Positions 51,579 to 63,700 of a stretch of 64,000 nt of DNA are shown here, piece by piece (within the stretch, counting starts at the first letter, position 1; the number at the start of each line of letters is the position of its first letter). The position numbers were made by a program, and so were the translations under genes. The notes beneath the pieces are model-generated. The model worked only from the letters and a program-made list of their open reading frames with translations. It made no database searches and was not told the origin of the DNA. This DNA comes from Variovorax sp. Root473 (lineage in GTDB: Bacteria; Pseudomonadota; Gammaproteobacteria; Burkholderiales; Burkholderiaceae_C): positions 499,339 to 563,338 of the forward strand of contig NZ_LMEV01000017.1 of assembly GCF_001426505.1 (NCBI RefSeq), written 5' to 3'.

Positions 51579-51908
51579 TCAGCAGATCAGCAGGTGCCGC
51601 GGTTTGTCCGCGGTGCTGTAGTCGGCGTGCCAGTAGTGCGGGTCGTCGCAGAGGCTGAATGCGGCTTCCTTGCCGGCGTGCCGGCCGGTGAAATGCCTGT
51701 GGAGCGTGACGTGGACCGAGCCTGCATCGGGCCAGTCGATGCCGACGTCGACCACGCGGTTGCCCGCGGCGACCTCGGCGGCGACGATCCGCTGCAGGGC
51801 GGGGTGCAAGAGGGTGTTGAGGCGGGTGAGGGCTTCGCGGCGTTCGGTGAGGGCGAACGAGGAGGCGAGGCAGGCTTCGGTGAAGAGGGGCGGCGCTTTG
51901 TCACGCAT
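51579..51908 (-). CDS. Conserved small hypothetical protein
   Basis: A 109-residue protein with VVDVGIDWPDAGSVHVTLHRHF, FSLCDDPHYWHADYST and C-terminal HLLIC. Start MRDKAPPLF at 51908; MRVEAPSRN at 51941 is in frame and would overlap the peptidase stop. It is the gene after the M23 peptidase on the same strand. Family not recognised. Confidence 0.6.
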   Translation of the reverse strand: MRDKAPPLFTEACLASSFALTERREALTRLNTLLHPALQRIVAAEVAAGNRVVDVGIDWPDAGSVHVTLHRHFTGRHAGKEAAFSLCDDPHYWHADYSTADKPRHLLIC

Positions 51909-51930
51909 GACGGCGTTCCGGCTGGGTGCC

Positions 51931-52833
51931 TCAACCCGCAACGAACAACGCCGGGTCCACCATCGTCCGATTCAGCATCACGCCCCAATGCAGGTGCGGC
52001 CCCGTCACCCGCCCGGTCGCGCCCACGGCGGCCAGCGTGTCGCCGACTTTCAGCACGTCGCCCACCTTCACGTCCCAGCGGCTCAGGTGGCAGTACATCG
52101 TCAACAGGCCGCCGCCGTGGTCGAGCCAGACGGTGCCGCCGTTGAAGAAGTAGTCGCCGGTGTCGATCACCTTGCCGGCCAGCGGGGCGCGCACGGGCGT
52201 GCCGGTGCCGGCGGCAATGTCCATGCCGCTGTGCGGGTTGCGCGACTGGCCGTTGAACACGCGGCGCAGGCCGAACGAGCTGGAGCGGCGGCCGGGCACG
52301 GGCACGCGCATCTGCAGCGCGGCGTCGGGGCGCAGGTCGGTGAGCGTGGCCATCACGCCGGTCAGGTGGTCGCGCTCCTTCGTGTAGCGGGCCTCGTCTT
52401 CGGGCGACAGGTCGACCGTGCGCGGCGCCACTGTCAGGCGTTGTTCGCGGTACTGCTTCGGGGCGACGGTATAGGCGATCTGGCGCTCGGGCTTGCCCTC
52501 TGCGCGCACGCTGATGCTGGCCTCGCCGGGGGCGGTGGCGAGCGGAATGCCGACGAGCGCGGTCCATTCGATCGGATCGCCGAGCACCAGCAGGCGCACG
52601 TCGCCGGCGAAGGCCTGGGGGCGCTTGGCCGCGGGGCCGAGCGACAGGCGGGCGACGCCGCCGGGCACCAGCGAGGCGTGCGGCCAGACGTCGGGCGCTT
52701 GCGGCTTGCTGTTTTTCTTGGCCGGTGCCGCGGCCCCGGCCGGCAGGGCCAGCAAACCGAGCGCGCCGAGCACGGCGCTGCGACGGTTCAATGCCGCAAA
52801 GGGAGCGTCGGAGAAAGGGAGGTTCGTGGGCAT
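51931..52833 (-). CDS. M23 (LytM-type) metallopeptidase
   Basis: A 300-residue exported endopeptidase. Twin-arginine-like RRSAVLGALGLLALP then AGAAA, so export via Tat or Sec. The C-terminal LytM domain (about 175-300) has NPHSGMDIAAGTGTPVRAPLAGKV and TGPHLHWGVMLN (HxH). This cleaves peptide cross-links in murein or regulates amidases. Next gene downstream on the strand is the 109-aa protein. Confidence 0.88.
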   Translation of the reverse strand: MPTNLPFSDAPFAALNRRSAVLGALGLLALPAGAAAPAKKNSKPQAPDVWPHASLVPGGVARLSLGPAAKRPQAFAGDVRLLVLGDPIEWTALVGIPLATAPGEASISVRAEGKPERQIAYTVAPKQYREQRLTVAPRTVDLSPEDEARYTKERDHLTGVMATLTDLRPDAALQMRVPVPGRRSSSFGLRRVFNGQSRNPHSGMDIAAGTGTPVRAPLAGKVIDTGDYFFNGGTVWLDHGGGLLTMYCHLSRWDVKVGDVLKVGDTLAAVGATGRVTGPHLHWGVMLNRTMVDPALFVAG

Positions 52834-52870
52834 GGACAGAATTCGAATGAAGAGTTGGTTGTGCAACGGC

Positions 52871-53434
52871 TCAGCCGTCGCGCTGTGCCTGCCAGGTTCC
52901 GGGTGCCAGCCCGTCGAGCGTGTAGGGCCCGATGGCGGCGCGGATGAGGCGCAGCGTTGGCAGCCCCACGGCCGCCGTCATGCGCCGCACTTGGCGGTTG
53001 CGGCCTTCGCTGATTGCCAGCTCCAGCCACGCGGTAGGAATGAGCTTGCGCTCGCGGATGGGGGGCTCGCGATGCCACACGGCGGGCGGTGGGTCGAGCA
53101 GGCGCGCCCGTGCGGGACGCGTGGGCCCGTCGTTGAGCTGCACGCCGTTGCGCAGCGCCGCCAGCGCTTCGTCGGTCGGCACGCCCTCCACCTGCACCCA
53201 GTAGGTCTTCTCCATCTTGAAGCGCGGATCGGCGATGCGCGCCTGCAGCTTGCCGTCGTCGGTGAGCAGCAGCAGGCCTTCGCTGTCGGCATCCAGGCGG
53301 CCGGCAACGTAAACACCGGGAAGGTCGATGAAGTCCTTCAGCCCGCGCCAACGGCCCTCGGGTGTGAACTGGCTGAGGACGCCGTAGGGTTTGTTGAAGC
53401 GGATCAGGCGGGAAGAAGGGCTCGGGGCGTTCAT
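52871..53434 (-). CDS. RsuA/RluB/E-type pseudouridine synthase (RluE-like)
   Basis: A 187-residue enzyme without S4 domain, so RluE-like (23S rRNA). [14 protein letters not shown] contains the catalytic Asp48, followed by [15 protein letters not shown] and [10 protein letters not shown]. Start MNAPSPSS at 53434. The glnS gene ends with a terminator just upstream (53476-53508). Confidence 0.87.
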   Translation of the reverse strand: MNAPSPSSRLIRFNKPYGVLSQFTPEGRWRGLKDFIDLPGVYVAGRLDADSEGLLLLTDDGKLQARIADPRFKMEKTYWVQVEGVPTDEALAALRNGVQLNDGPTRPARARLLDPPPAVWHREPPIRERKLIPTAWLELAISEGRNRQVRRMTAAVGLPTLRLIRAAIGPYTLDGLAPGTWQAQRDG

Positions 53435-53475
53435 GAACCGACAGGATAGCCGGGGTCTGCAAGCGGCCGGCGCAT

Positions 53476-53508
53476 GAAAAAAGCCGGAGCCACGACGGCC
53501 CCGGCTTT
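53476..53508 (-). terminator. Rho-independent terminator of glnS
   Basis: On the minus strand AAAGCCGGGGCC / GGCTCCGGCTTT pair with one mismatch around a 5-base loop, followed by T residues. Located 23-55 bases past the glnS stop and just before the RluE-like start. Confidence 0.8.
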
Positions 53509-53530
53509 GCGCAGAGCGATAAACCGGGGC

Positions 53531-55351
<1,821 letters not shown>

Positions 55352-55488
55352 CGTGTCATTCTAGAGGGGGGTCTGCCGGGGTTACTTTTGGCAACGCTCT
55401 TCACATTGCAGCGTCCACCCGCTTTGCAATTGGGGCGTTCAATACACACATGGGCGCACAACGCCCTCTCAACAAGGAGATCCACATC

Positions 55489-55839
55489 ATGAGCGTCACA
55501 CGTTCTACCTTCTTCAAATGGGCCGCTGCCGGTGCGGTGGCCTTCGGTGCCCTGTTTGCGGCCACCTCGGCAAGCGCCCGGGGCGACGTGAGCTGGTCGA
55601 TCGGCGTCGGCGTGCCCGGCGTGGCGGTCGGCGTGGGCGGCCCGGCCTACTACCCGGCGCCGGTCTATGCACCGCCGGCCCCGGTGTACTACGCGCCGCC
55701 GCCCCCGGTTTACTACCGTCCGCCGCCGCCGGTGTACTACCGTCCGGCACCCGTGTACTACGCACCGCCGGCCTATTACGGTCCGCGCTACTACGGTCGC
55801 GGCTATCACCGCGGTCATGGCCACGGGCACTGGCGCTGA
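55489..55839 (+). CDS. Exported Pro/Tyr-rich repeat protein
   Basis: A 116-residue protein with signal peptide (FFKWAAAGAVAFGALFAATSASA, cleavage near 31). The mature part has a Gly/Val stretch (WSIGVGVPGVAVGVGGP) and repeats of PPPPVYYRP type (residues 60-98), ending YYGRGYHRGHGHGHW. AAGGAGA lies 8 bases ahead. Similar short exported proteins are common in Burkholderiales, role unknown; surface-associated or metal-binding (His/Gly tail) are possible. Confidence 0.8.
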   Translation: MSVTRSTFFKWAAAGAVAFGALFAATSASARGDVSWSIGVGVPGVAVGVGGPAYYPAPVYAPPAPVYYAPPPPVYYRPPPPVYYRPAPVYYAPPAYYGPRYYGRGYHRGHGHGHWR

Positions 55840-55866
55840 TTCGCAACGCCATTCGTGACTGAATGA

Positions 55867-55897
55867 AAAAAGCCGGCCCCGAAAAGGCCGGCTTTTT
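55867..55897. terminator. Bidirectional rho-independent terminator
   Basis: AAAAAGCCGGCC (55867-55878) and GGCCGGCTTTTT (55886-55897) form a 12-bp perfect stem with T runs on both strands. It ends both the Pro/Tyr-rich gene and the convergent LytTR response regulator. Confidence 0.85.
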
Positions 55898-55918
55898 GCT
55901 GCGCGCGGCGCGCAGATT

Positions 55919-56764
55919 TCACATGGCGCGAAACAGGTGGGCGTAGAGCCGGCTGACCGGGATCTTCTCGGTCCGCCCGCGCAGCGCGAGATGCAGCTTG
56001 CCGGCTTCGTCGCGGTGCACCGCCTCGATGGCCTCGCTGCGCACCACCACCGCGCGGTGCACCTGCCAGAAGGCGCCGGGGTCCAGCTGGGGCAGCAGTT
56101 GCTTGAGCGGCGTGCGGATCAGGTACTCCTGCGTGGCGGTGAGCACGCGCAGGTATTTGTCGGCCGCCTCGAAATACAGCACTTCGTCGATCGGCACCAT
56201 GCGCACGGTGGCGCCGCCCGCATCGCTGGCGGCAATCATGCGCAGGGGCGTTGACGACGACGATGCCGTCGGGGCCGCACTGGCCGCACCGGCGGCGCCC
56301 AGCACCTGCCGCCACTGGGCAAGGGTGCGCTCCAGCACCTCCTCGGGCGGGACGGGCGGCGTCATCGACGGCGCGGCCGCCGCCAATGCCTGCTGCAGCC
56401 GCGCCACGGTCTTGCGCAGGCGCTCGGACTGCACGGGCTTGAGCACGTAGTCGATGGCTTCGGCCTCGAAGGCGCGCGCGGCGTACTCGTCGTAGGCGGT
56501 CACGAACACCAGCTGCGGCATGGGCGCTTCGTCGGTGGGCCAGCTGTCGGCCAATTCGGCGGCGGCGCCCAGGCCGTCGAGGCCGGGCATGCGGATGTCG
56601 AAGAACAGCACCTGCGGCAGCAGCCGCAACGCCTCGCGCACGGCGCTGTGGCCGTCGCGGGCGGTGGCGACCACGCGCAGTTCGGGCCAGGCGGCGGCCA
56701 GTTCGGCCTGCAGGGCCTGGGCGAGCAGCGGTTCGTCTTCGGCGATGAGGGCGGTGAGTGGCAT
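55919..56764 (-). CDS. LytTR response regulator
   Basis: A 281-residue regulator. Receiver at 1-125: acidic Glu9/Asp10/Glu11, phosphoacceptor Asp56 (FFDIRMPG), conserved Thr and Lys (FVTAYDEYA, VLKPVQSERL). LytTR DNA-binding domain at about 170-281 (ALRGRTEKIPVSRLYAHLF end). It follows the sensor kinase gene by 29 bases on the same strand. Confidence 0.92.
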   Translation of the reverse strand: MPLTALIAEDEPLLAQALQAELAAAWPELRVVATARDGHSAVREALRLLPQVLFFDIRMPGLDGLGAAAELADSWPTDEAPMPQLVFVTAYDEYAARAFEAEAIDYVLKPVQSERLRKTVARLQQALAAAAPSMTPPVPPEEVLERTLAQWRQVLGAAGAASAAPTASSSSTPLRMIAASDAGGATVRMVPIDEVLYFEAADKYLRVLTATQEYLIRTPLKQLLPQLDPGAFWQVHRAVVVRSEAIEAVHRDEAGKLHLALRGRTEKIPVSRLYAHLFRAM

Positions 56765-56793
56765 CGTCTTCCTGTCGTCGTCGTTGGGCCTGT

Positions 56794-57879
56794 TCAGGCG
56801 GGCAGCGGAAGGTGCAGCGTGACGCGCGTACCGCCGCCCGTGACCGCGGGGCGCAGGCTCAGCCGGCCTTGTTCACCGTACACGGTGGCCAGCCGTTCGC
56901 GCACCTGTTCGAGCCCGAAACCGCCGCCTTCTTGCGAGGGCTGGCGAGGTGCCGCATCGAGCCCGACACCGGTGTCGCTCACCTCGATGACCAACTGGTC
57001 GGCCTCCTTGCGCGCGCGCACGGCGATCTCGCCGCCTTCGACCTGGGGCTCGAGCCCGTGGCGGATGCTGTTCTCGACCAGCGGCTGCAGCAGCAGCGGC
57101 GGCACCGGCGTGTCGCGCAGGTCGTCGGGCAGGTCGAGCGTGTAGTGCAGGCGCTCGCCCATGCGCACCGACATCAGTTCGAGGTAGTCGCCGAGCCGGT
57201 CGAACTCCGCCGACAGCGGATGCGACAGCGCGCGCGAGCCGCTGAGCGTCATGCGCAGGTAGCTGTTGAGCCGGTCGAGCATGGCCACGGCGCGCGGCGG
57301 GTCGACGGTGATGAGTGCGCGCAGGTTGGCCAGCGTGTTGAAGAGCATGTGCGGCTCGAGCTGGGTTTCGAGCAGCTTCAGGCGCGCCTCGGTGGCGTTG
57401 CGCTGTGCCAGGTCGATCTGGCGTTGCATGTGCTTGCTGCGCCCCAGGCTGTAGAAGAGGTAGCACATGCCGATGGTGGCCGCCAGCGTGATGACGATGG
57501 TGGAGGCCATCCGGTGCCGGGCGAAGCCGCTGAAGTCGAACAGCGGCCGGCCGACCCAGGCATCGCCGATGGCGCCGCCGCCGAGGAAGCCCAGCACGAC
57601 GCCGAAGGCCACCAGCACGAAGCCCCAGGGGCCGTGCGGCCAGAGCACGTTCTGGTGGCCGCTGATGAACAGGCGCCCGGTGTCGATGACCAGCCAGCTG
57701 ATCGTTCCGATCGACAGCGAATACACCATCTGCGAACTCCAGCTGCCCACGCCCGAGACCGCCAGCGCCGCCGCGATGACGCAGCAGAAGGTGACCGTGA
57801 TCAGGCCGTGCCGCAGGATGTCCCGCAGGTTCTCGGCGCGAAAGCGCGAGGGGCGGGCGGTGTCCGCCGCTGCCGTCAT
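56794..57879 (-). CDS. LytS/YehU-type sensor histidine kinase
   Basis: A 361-residue membrane kinase. Four TM segments (about 24-44, 50-70, 86-104, 125-145), His_kinase box with QLEPHMLFNTLANL (phospho-His177), and an ATPase domain with PLLLQPLVENSIRHGLEP, VSDTGVG and GGGFGLEQVRERL. Start at 57879 shares one base with the 2TM gene's stop. Cognate of the LytTR regulator. Confidence 0.92.
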   Translation of the reverse strand: MTAAADTARPSRFRAENLRDILRHGLITVTFCCVIAAALAVSGVGSWSSQMVYSLSIGTISWLVIDTGRLFISGHQNVLWPHGPWGFVLVAFGVVLGFLGGGAIGDAWVGRPLFDFSGFARHRMASTIVITLAATIGMCYLFYSLGRSKHMQRQIDLAQRNATEARLKLLETQLEPHMLFNTLANLRALITVDPPRAVAMLDRLNSYLRMTLSGSRALSHPLSAEFDRLGDYLELMSVRMGERLHYTLDLPDDLRDTPVPPLLLQPLVENSIRHGLEPQVEGGEIAVRARKEADQLVIEVSDTGVGLDAAPRQPSQEGGGFGLEQVRERLATVYGEQGRLSLRPAVTGGGTRVTLHLPLPA

Positions 57880-58175
57880 CAACGGTCCTCGGCGCCCAGG
57901 GTGCGGCGCTCGCGCGCCACCAGCCGGTCGTAGAAGCCGCCGCCGGGTGCCAGGAACCAGACCACCGCGCCGTGAATCAGCAGGCCCAGACCCCAGCCCA
58001 TCAGCGGGTAGACGGCCCACGTGTGGCCGCGCGAGGCGGCCAGACCGACCAGGCCGAGGTTGACGATCACGTAGACGAAGGCGTGGATGTACCAGCCCAT
58101 CTTGGCGCCGGCGCGGCGACGGGCGCGCTTTTCGAGGTCGGCGTCGGCAGGGTTCGAAGGGGTGGATGTGTTCAT
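57879..58175 (-). CDS. 2TM-domain protein
   Basis: A 98-residue protein with two TM helices (about 28-48 and 58-78), fitting the 2TM family (KRARRRAGAKMGWYIHAFVY opening). Overlaps the kinase start by one base (TGATG), so it is the first gene of a three-gene operon. 2TM domains often accompany histidine kinases of this kind, perhaps as a membrane partner. Confidence 0.8.
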   Translation of the reverse strand: MNTSTPSNPADADLEKRARRRAGAKMGWYIHAFVYVIVNLGLVGLAASRGHTWAVYPLMGWGLGLLIHGAVVWFLAPGGGFYDRLVARERRTLGAEDR

Positions 58176-58278
58176 GGCAGTTCTCCTTGGACAGGCAGGT
58201 CAGGATGGGTGGATGGGGGATGCGTTCGAACTCGGTCCTGACTGTTCTGGCCGCAAGGGTCGGAACGGGACCGGAATC

Positions 58279-58800
58279 TTAGGCCGCGCGGGCGCCACTG
58301 ACCATCGCGCCCGACGCGGCGGCCAGCCGCCACAGGCGCGCGGCACGGGCCGCGAAGACGCCGCTGAAGGCGCCGTACAGCGCCGGCACGCCCAGGGCGA
58401 AGGCCGCGTGGTGGCGCAGCTGCGGGTGCAGGGCCAGCGACACGCCCACCACGTACTTGGTGAAGAAGATGCCCATCATGAGCATCAGCGGCACGGCGGT
58501 GCCGGCCACCTCGAACTGGCGCGCCGCCGCGTCGTAGCGCGTGGTCGGCGGCAGCGGACGGCGCAGCACCAGCACCATGAGCACCAGCGCGGCCACGGCC
58601 CAGCCGAGCAGCGCGCCGGCCGAGTCGCCGAACACCGACACCACGCCCCAGAACGAGAGGCCGGCCATCGCGACCGGCATCACCAGCACGCGGTTCAGGC
58701 CGATGCGGTTGGCCACGAGCTGGCGGCCGCCGAGCCAGGCCAGCAGGACGAACACGGCGAACACCCACTTCGGGGTGTGAAGAAGGATCTGCATCAGCAT
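58279..58800 (-). CDS. DUF6622-like multi-TM protein
   Basis: A 173-residue protein with five TM spans, opening MLMQILLHTPKWVFAVFVLLAW. The start at 58800 gives this typical opening; 58794 and 58833 are in frame. Function unknown. The family call is from memory of similar openings. Confidence 0.65.
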   Translation of the reverse strand: MLMQILLHTPKWVFAVFVLLAWLGGRQLVANRIGLNRVLVMPVAMAGLSFWGVVSVFGDSAGALLGWAVAALVLMVLVLRRPLPPTTRYDAAARQFEVAGTAVPLMLMMGIFFTKYVVGVSLALHPQLRHHAAFALGVPALYGAFSGVFAARAARLWRLAAASGAMVSGARAA

Positions 58801-58994
58801 GGGAGGCTCCGTTCGGTTGGAAGAAGAAGGCAAAGAGGACAGCGAATCGATGGAGCGGACTGTGCCGATGCCGTCCGGCCCCCGCCACCGCCCTGCGACG
58901 AAATGCGGATGGGCGGCGTGAAGTGCCGGCCGCCGGCGTGAATGGCGGGCGGGCGGGGGGCGCGGCGGATGTCGCTCGGAAGCTTTACCGTCGC

Positions 58995-59040
58995 TTTACG
59001 GCACGTAAAACTTGGGGAGTGATATTTCGCGCTGTACTCT
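58995..59040 (+). promoter_or_regulatory. Promoter and operator of the RND efflux operon
   Basis: TTTACG-GCA-CGTAAA (58995-59009) is a perfect dyad, next to -35 TTGGGG (59012-59017), a 17-base spacer and -10 TACTCT (59035-59040). A near repeat of the left half (GCTTTACCG) precedes at 58982. Gene start is 52 bases after the -10. Operator just upstream of -35 suits an activator; a repressor is possible. Confidence 0.6.
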
Positions 59041-59091
59041 AGGCCGCCTCCCTTCAGGTCGCTCTTTCGCACCCCTTCGCACGCACCGCCC

Positions 59092-60720
59092 ATGGATTCC
59101 CACACGCCCCCCGAGCCCCTGCCACCCATCGTGTCGCCGACCCATCCTCCGGCGCGCCGGCGCCGCTGGTTCGGGAGCCTGATGGCCCTGATTCTCTTGG
59201 TGGCCCTCGGGGGCGGTGCCTGGTACCTCATCCAGCGTTCCAAATCACCGGCGCCCGGCGCGGGTGGACCTGGCCAGGGGCGTCCCGGCGGCGGTGGGCC
59301 GGGCGGGCGCGCGGGTGGTGGCGGGCCGGCCTCCAGCACCGTCGGCACCGCCGTCGCGCGGCAGGCCGACATTCCGGTGCAGCTCGAAGCACTCGGCACG
59401 GTCACGCCGCTGGCCAACGTGACGGTGCAGCCGCAGGTGTCGGGCGTGCTCACGGCCGTGCTGTTCAAGGAAGGCCAGATGGTCAAGAAGGGCGACGTGC
59501 TCGCCACCATCGACCCGCAGCCCTTCGAGAACGCGCTGGCGCAGGCCGCCGGTGCGCGCCAGCGCGACGAGGCACAGCTGGCCGCGGCGCGCGTCACGCT
59601 GCAGCGCTACCAGACGCTGCTTGGGCAAGACTCGATCGCCCGCCAGGACGTCGACACCCAGGCCGCCTTGGTCAAGCAGCTCGAAGGCACCGTGGCCATC
59701 GACCGCGCCAACGAGAACACCGCCAAGCTCAACCTGGCCTGGAGCCGCATCACGGCGCCGGTGAGCGGACGCATCGGCCTGCGGCCGGTGGACGCGGGCA
59801 ACTACATCTCGACCGGCACCACGGGCGGCGTGGCCACCATCACGCAGATTGCGCCCATCGATGTCGAGTTCTCCATTCCGCAAGACCGCGTGCCCGAGGT
59901 GCAGGAGCGACTGGGCCAAGGCGCCACGCTCGCCACCACCGCCTTCGACCGCACACGCACGCGCCGGCTGGCCGAGGGCACTTTTTCCACGCTCGACAAC
60001 ATGGTCGACACGCAGACCGGCACCGTGAAGGCCAAGGCGCGCTTCACCAACGCCGACGGCGCCCTGTTTCCGAACCAGTTCGTCAACCTGCGATTGCTGC
60101 TGCGTACCGTGAGCAGCGCGGTGGTGGTGCCGGTCACGGCGCTGCGCCACGGGCCGAACGGCGACTACGTGTACGTGGTGACAGCCGAGAACACGGCCTC
60201 GCAGCGGCCGGTGACGCGTGGCGAATCGAGCGTCGATTTCGCCTCCATCACCAAGGGCCTGCAGGCCGGAGAAACCGTGGTGACCGAAGGCGGCGACCGG
60301 CTGAAGGACGGCGCGCGCGTGCAGACCACGGTCGACCGGCCGGCCGGTGCGGCCTCCGGCGCGGCAGCGCCGGGTGGACGGCGTGGAGGACGTCGGCAGG
60401 AAGGTGGCGGTGGTGCGGGCGGTGCCCAAGGTGGCGGTCGCCCGGCCGAAGCGGCGGCGCCGGCTGCAGCGCCAGCGGCAGCAACGCCTGCACCTGCCGC
60501 AGCCCCTGCCGCCACGCCCGCCAAGCTCCCCACCGCCGAGCAGCGCCAGCGCATGCTTGACGCGGCCAAGGACGAGCCCGAACAACTCGAGCGCCGCAAG
60601 CGTTTCCTCGAAGCGCTCGACCGCGGCGACCCGGCCGCACTGGAGCGCTGGCAGCGCATGGCCGAGCGTGGCGGTGGCGGCGGTGGCGAACGCGGCGATG
60701 AGGGGCGGCGCAGCCCATGA
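59092..60720 (+). CDS. RND efflux periplasmic adaptor with low-complexity extensions (MdtA-like)
   Basis: A 542-residue membrane fusion protein. Cytoplasmic Pro-rich N-terminus 1-27, TM helix 28-47, Gly-rich linker 56-80, then lipoyl/hairpin/beta-barrel parts ([47 protein letters not shown]). Residues 417-542 are an added tail: Gly/Ala/Pro-rich, then a charged helical block (480-526, [20 protein letters not shown]). MdtA homologs are usually near 415 residues. It joins the pump gene 61 bases later. Confidence 0.88.
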   Translation: MDSHTPPEPLPPIVSPTHPPARRRRWFGSLMALILLVALGGGAWYLIQRSKSPAPGAGGPGQGRPGGGGPGGRAGGGGPASSTVGTAVARQADIPVQLEALGTVTPLANVTVQPQVSGVLTAVLFKEGQMVKKGDVLATIDPQPFENALAQAAGARQRDEAQLAAARVTLQRYQTLLGQDSIARQDVDTQAALVKQLEGTVAIDRANENTAKLNLAWSRITAPVSGRIGLRPVDAGNYISTGTTGGVATITQIAPIDVEFSIPQDRVPEVQERLGQGATLATTAFDRTRTRRLAEGTFSTLDNMVDTQTGTVKAKARFTNADGALFPNQFVNLRLLLRTVSSAVVVPVTALRHGPNGDYVYVVTAENTASQRPVTRGESSVDFASITKGLQAGETVVTEGGDRLKDGARVQTTVDRPAGAASGAAAPGGRRGGRRQEGGGGAGGAQGGGRPAEAAAPAAAPAAATPAPAAAPAATPAKLPTAEQRQRMLDAAKDEPEQLERRKRFLEALDRGDPAALERWQRMAERGGGGGGERGDEGRRSP

Positions 60721-60781
60721 GCGCCGCGCAGGGCCGCCCCAAGCAAGCTCGCACCGCAGTGCAAAGCACGAAGGTATATCC

Positions 60782-63700
60782 ATGAGTCCGTCGCGCCCGT
60801 TCATCCTGCGGCCGGTCGCCACCTCGCTGCTGATGCTGGCCATCGTGCTGGCCGGCCTGGTGGCATTTCGCTTCCTGCCGCTGGCGGCGCTGCCGCAGGT
60901 CGACTATCCGACGATCCAGGTCCAGACGCTCTACCCCGGGGCCAGCCCCGAGGTCATGAGCAACACCGTCACCGCGCCACTGGAGCGCCAGTTCGGCCAG
61001 ATGTCGGGCCTGGACCGCATGAGCTCGACCAGCGCCGCGGGCGTGTCGATCATCACGCTGCAGTTCTCGCTGGGCCAGACGCTGGACGTCGCCGAGCAGG
61101 AAGTGCAGGCCGCCATCAACGCCGGCGGTTCGCTGCTGCCGGCCGACCTGCCCGCGCCGCCGGTGTACGCCAAGGTCAATCCGGCCGACGCGCCGGTGCT
61201 CACGCTGGCCATCACCTCCGACACGCTGCCGCTCACCGAGGTGCAGAACCTCGTGAACACCCGGCTCGCGCAGAAGATCAGCCAGGTCTCCGGCGTGGGC
61301 CTCGTGTCGCTCAGCGGCGGGCAGCGCCCGGCCGTGCGCATCCAGGCCAACACGCAGGCGCTCGCGGCCAACGGCATCGGGCTCGATACGCTGCGCACCG
61401 CCATCAGCGCAGCCAATTCCAACGGCGCCAAGGGCAGCTTCGACGGCCCCAAGCGCGCGTACACGATCAACTCCAACGACCAGCTGCTTACCGTCGAGGA
61501 CTACAAGAACCTCATCGTCAGCTACAAGAACGGCGCGCCGATCCGCATGGTCGACGTGGCGCGCGTGGTCAACAGCGCCGAGAACGCACAGCTGGGCGCC
61601 TGGTCCGGCCGCAAGGTCGATGGCGGGGTGCAACTCACGCCGGCCATCATCCTGAACGTGCAGCGCCAGCCCGGCGCCAACGTGATCGCCACCGTCAACG
61701 CCATCAAGAAACAGTTGCCCGAGTTGCAGGCCGGCCTGCCCGCGGGCCTGCAGATCGAAGTGCTGAGCGACCGCACCGCCGGCATCCGCTCGTCGGTGCA
61801 GCACGTCGAGATGGAACTGGTGCTGGCCGTGGTGCTGGTGGTGCTCGTGATCTTCGCCTTCCTGGGCAGCCTGCGCGCCACCGTCATCGCGAGCATCGCG
61901 GTGCCGATCTCGCTGATCGGCAGCTTCGGCCTGATGTACCTGCTGGGCTACAGCCTGAACAACCTGAGCCTGATGGCGCTGACCATCGCCACCGGCTTCG
62001 TGGTGGACGACGCGATCGTCATGATCGAGAACATCGCGCGCTACATCGAGGAAGGCGAGAAGCCGCTGCAGGCCGCGTTCAAGGGTGCGGCGCAGATCGG
62101 CTTCACCATCATCTCGCTGACCGTGTCGCTCATCGCGGTGCTGATCCCGCTGCTGTTCATGGGCGACGTGGTGGGCCGCCTGTTCCGCGAGTTCGCCGTG
62201 ACGCTGGCGATCACCATCCTGATCTCGGGCGTGGTCTCGCTCACGCTGGTACCGATGATGTCGGCGCGCTGGCTCAAGCACGAACCGAAGAAGGATGCGA
62301 CGGGCACCGGTTTCGGCGCGCGCGCCCAGCGTTTCTTCGACGGCGTGATGGTGCGCTACGACCGCTCGCTGCACTGGGTGATTGCGCACCAGCCGCTCAC
62401 GCTGCTGGTGGCGCTGCTCACCATGGTGCTGACCGTGCTGCTGTACCTCACCATTCCGAAGGGTTTGTTCCCCACGCAGGACACCGGCCAGCTGCAGGCC
62501 CGGGTGCAGGCCGCGCAGGACGTGTCCTTCGAGCGCATGGCGCAGCTGCAGCAGCAGGCGGCGCGCGCCATTCTTGAAGACCCCGACGTCGAGAACCTGA
62601 GTTCGTTCGTCGGCGTGGACGCGGCCAACAACACGATGCTGCACACCGGCAGCATGCTCATCAACCTGACGAAGAGCCACGACGACCAGCAGGAGGTGAT
62701 GGACCGCCTGCGCGAGCGCGTGCAGAAGGTGGCGGGCCTCACGCTGTACCTGCAGCCCACGCAGGACCTGACCATCGATGCCGAGACCGGTCCGACCGAA
62801 TACCGCGTGTCGCTCGAAGGCGTGAACAGCGCACTGGTCACCGAGTGGATGCAGAAGCTCGTGGCGAAGCTGCAGGAGTCGGACAAGGTGCGCAATGTGA
62901 GCAGCGATGCCGGCGCGCAGGGCCTGGCCGCGTACGTGAACGTGAACCGCGACACGGCTTCGCGGCTGTCGATCACCGCGAGCTCGGTGGACGACGCGCT
63001 GTACAGCGCCTTCGGCCAGCGCATCGTCTCGACCATCTTCACGGAGACGAACCAGTACCGCGTGATCCTCGAGGCCCAGCCTGGCATGGTGAATACGCCG
63101 CAGACGCTGGGGCAGCTGAACCTCATTGCGGGGTCTGGCACGGCGACGCCGCTGTCGGCCTTTGCGGAGATCAGCGAGCAGCAGGCGCCGCTGCAGATCA
63201 CGCACGTGGCGCAATACCCGGCGAGCACATTGAACTTCGATACGGCCCCGGGGGTGTCACTCGGCGGGTCGGTGGCGGCGATTCGTGCGGCTGCGAAAGA
63301 GATCGGGTTGCCGGGCAGCGTGACGATGACTTTTCTGGGAGCTTCGGGGGCTTATGAGAAGTCTTTGTCGAATCAGCTGTGGTTGATTCTGGCGGCGGTG
63401 GTGTGCGTGTACATCGTGCTGGGAGTGCTGTACGAGAGCTATGTGCATCCGCTGACGATCTTGTCTACGTTGCCTTCTGCGGGGGTGGGGGCTTTGCTGG
63501 CCTTGATGATCACTGGCAATGACCTGGGGGTGATCGGGATCATCGGGATCATTCTGCTGATCGGCATCGTGAAGAAGAACGCGATCATGATGATCGACTT
63601 TGCGATCGATGCGGAGCGGACGCAGGGGAAGTCGGCTCGTGAGGCGATTCATCAGGCTGCTTTGCTGCGGTTTCGGCCGATCTTGATGACTACGTTGGCT

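Noticed and set aside
55660..55785. CRISPR-like short repeats
   Set aside because: The repeats code for the PPPPVYYRP units in frame and have no unique spacers.
60248..63214. 988-codon minus-strand open frame opposite the RND adaptor and pump
   Set aside because: Shadow of the pump gene: His/Arg/Gln-rich translation without known motifs, in a high-GC gene whose codon bias keeps the opposite frame open.
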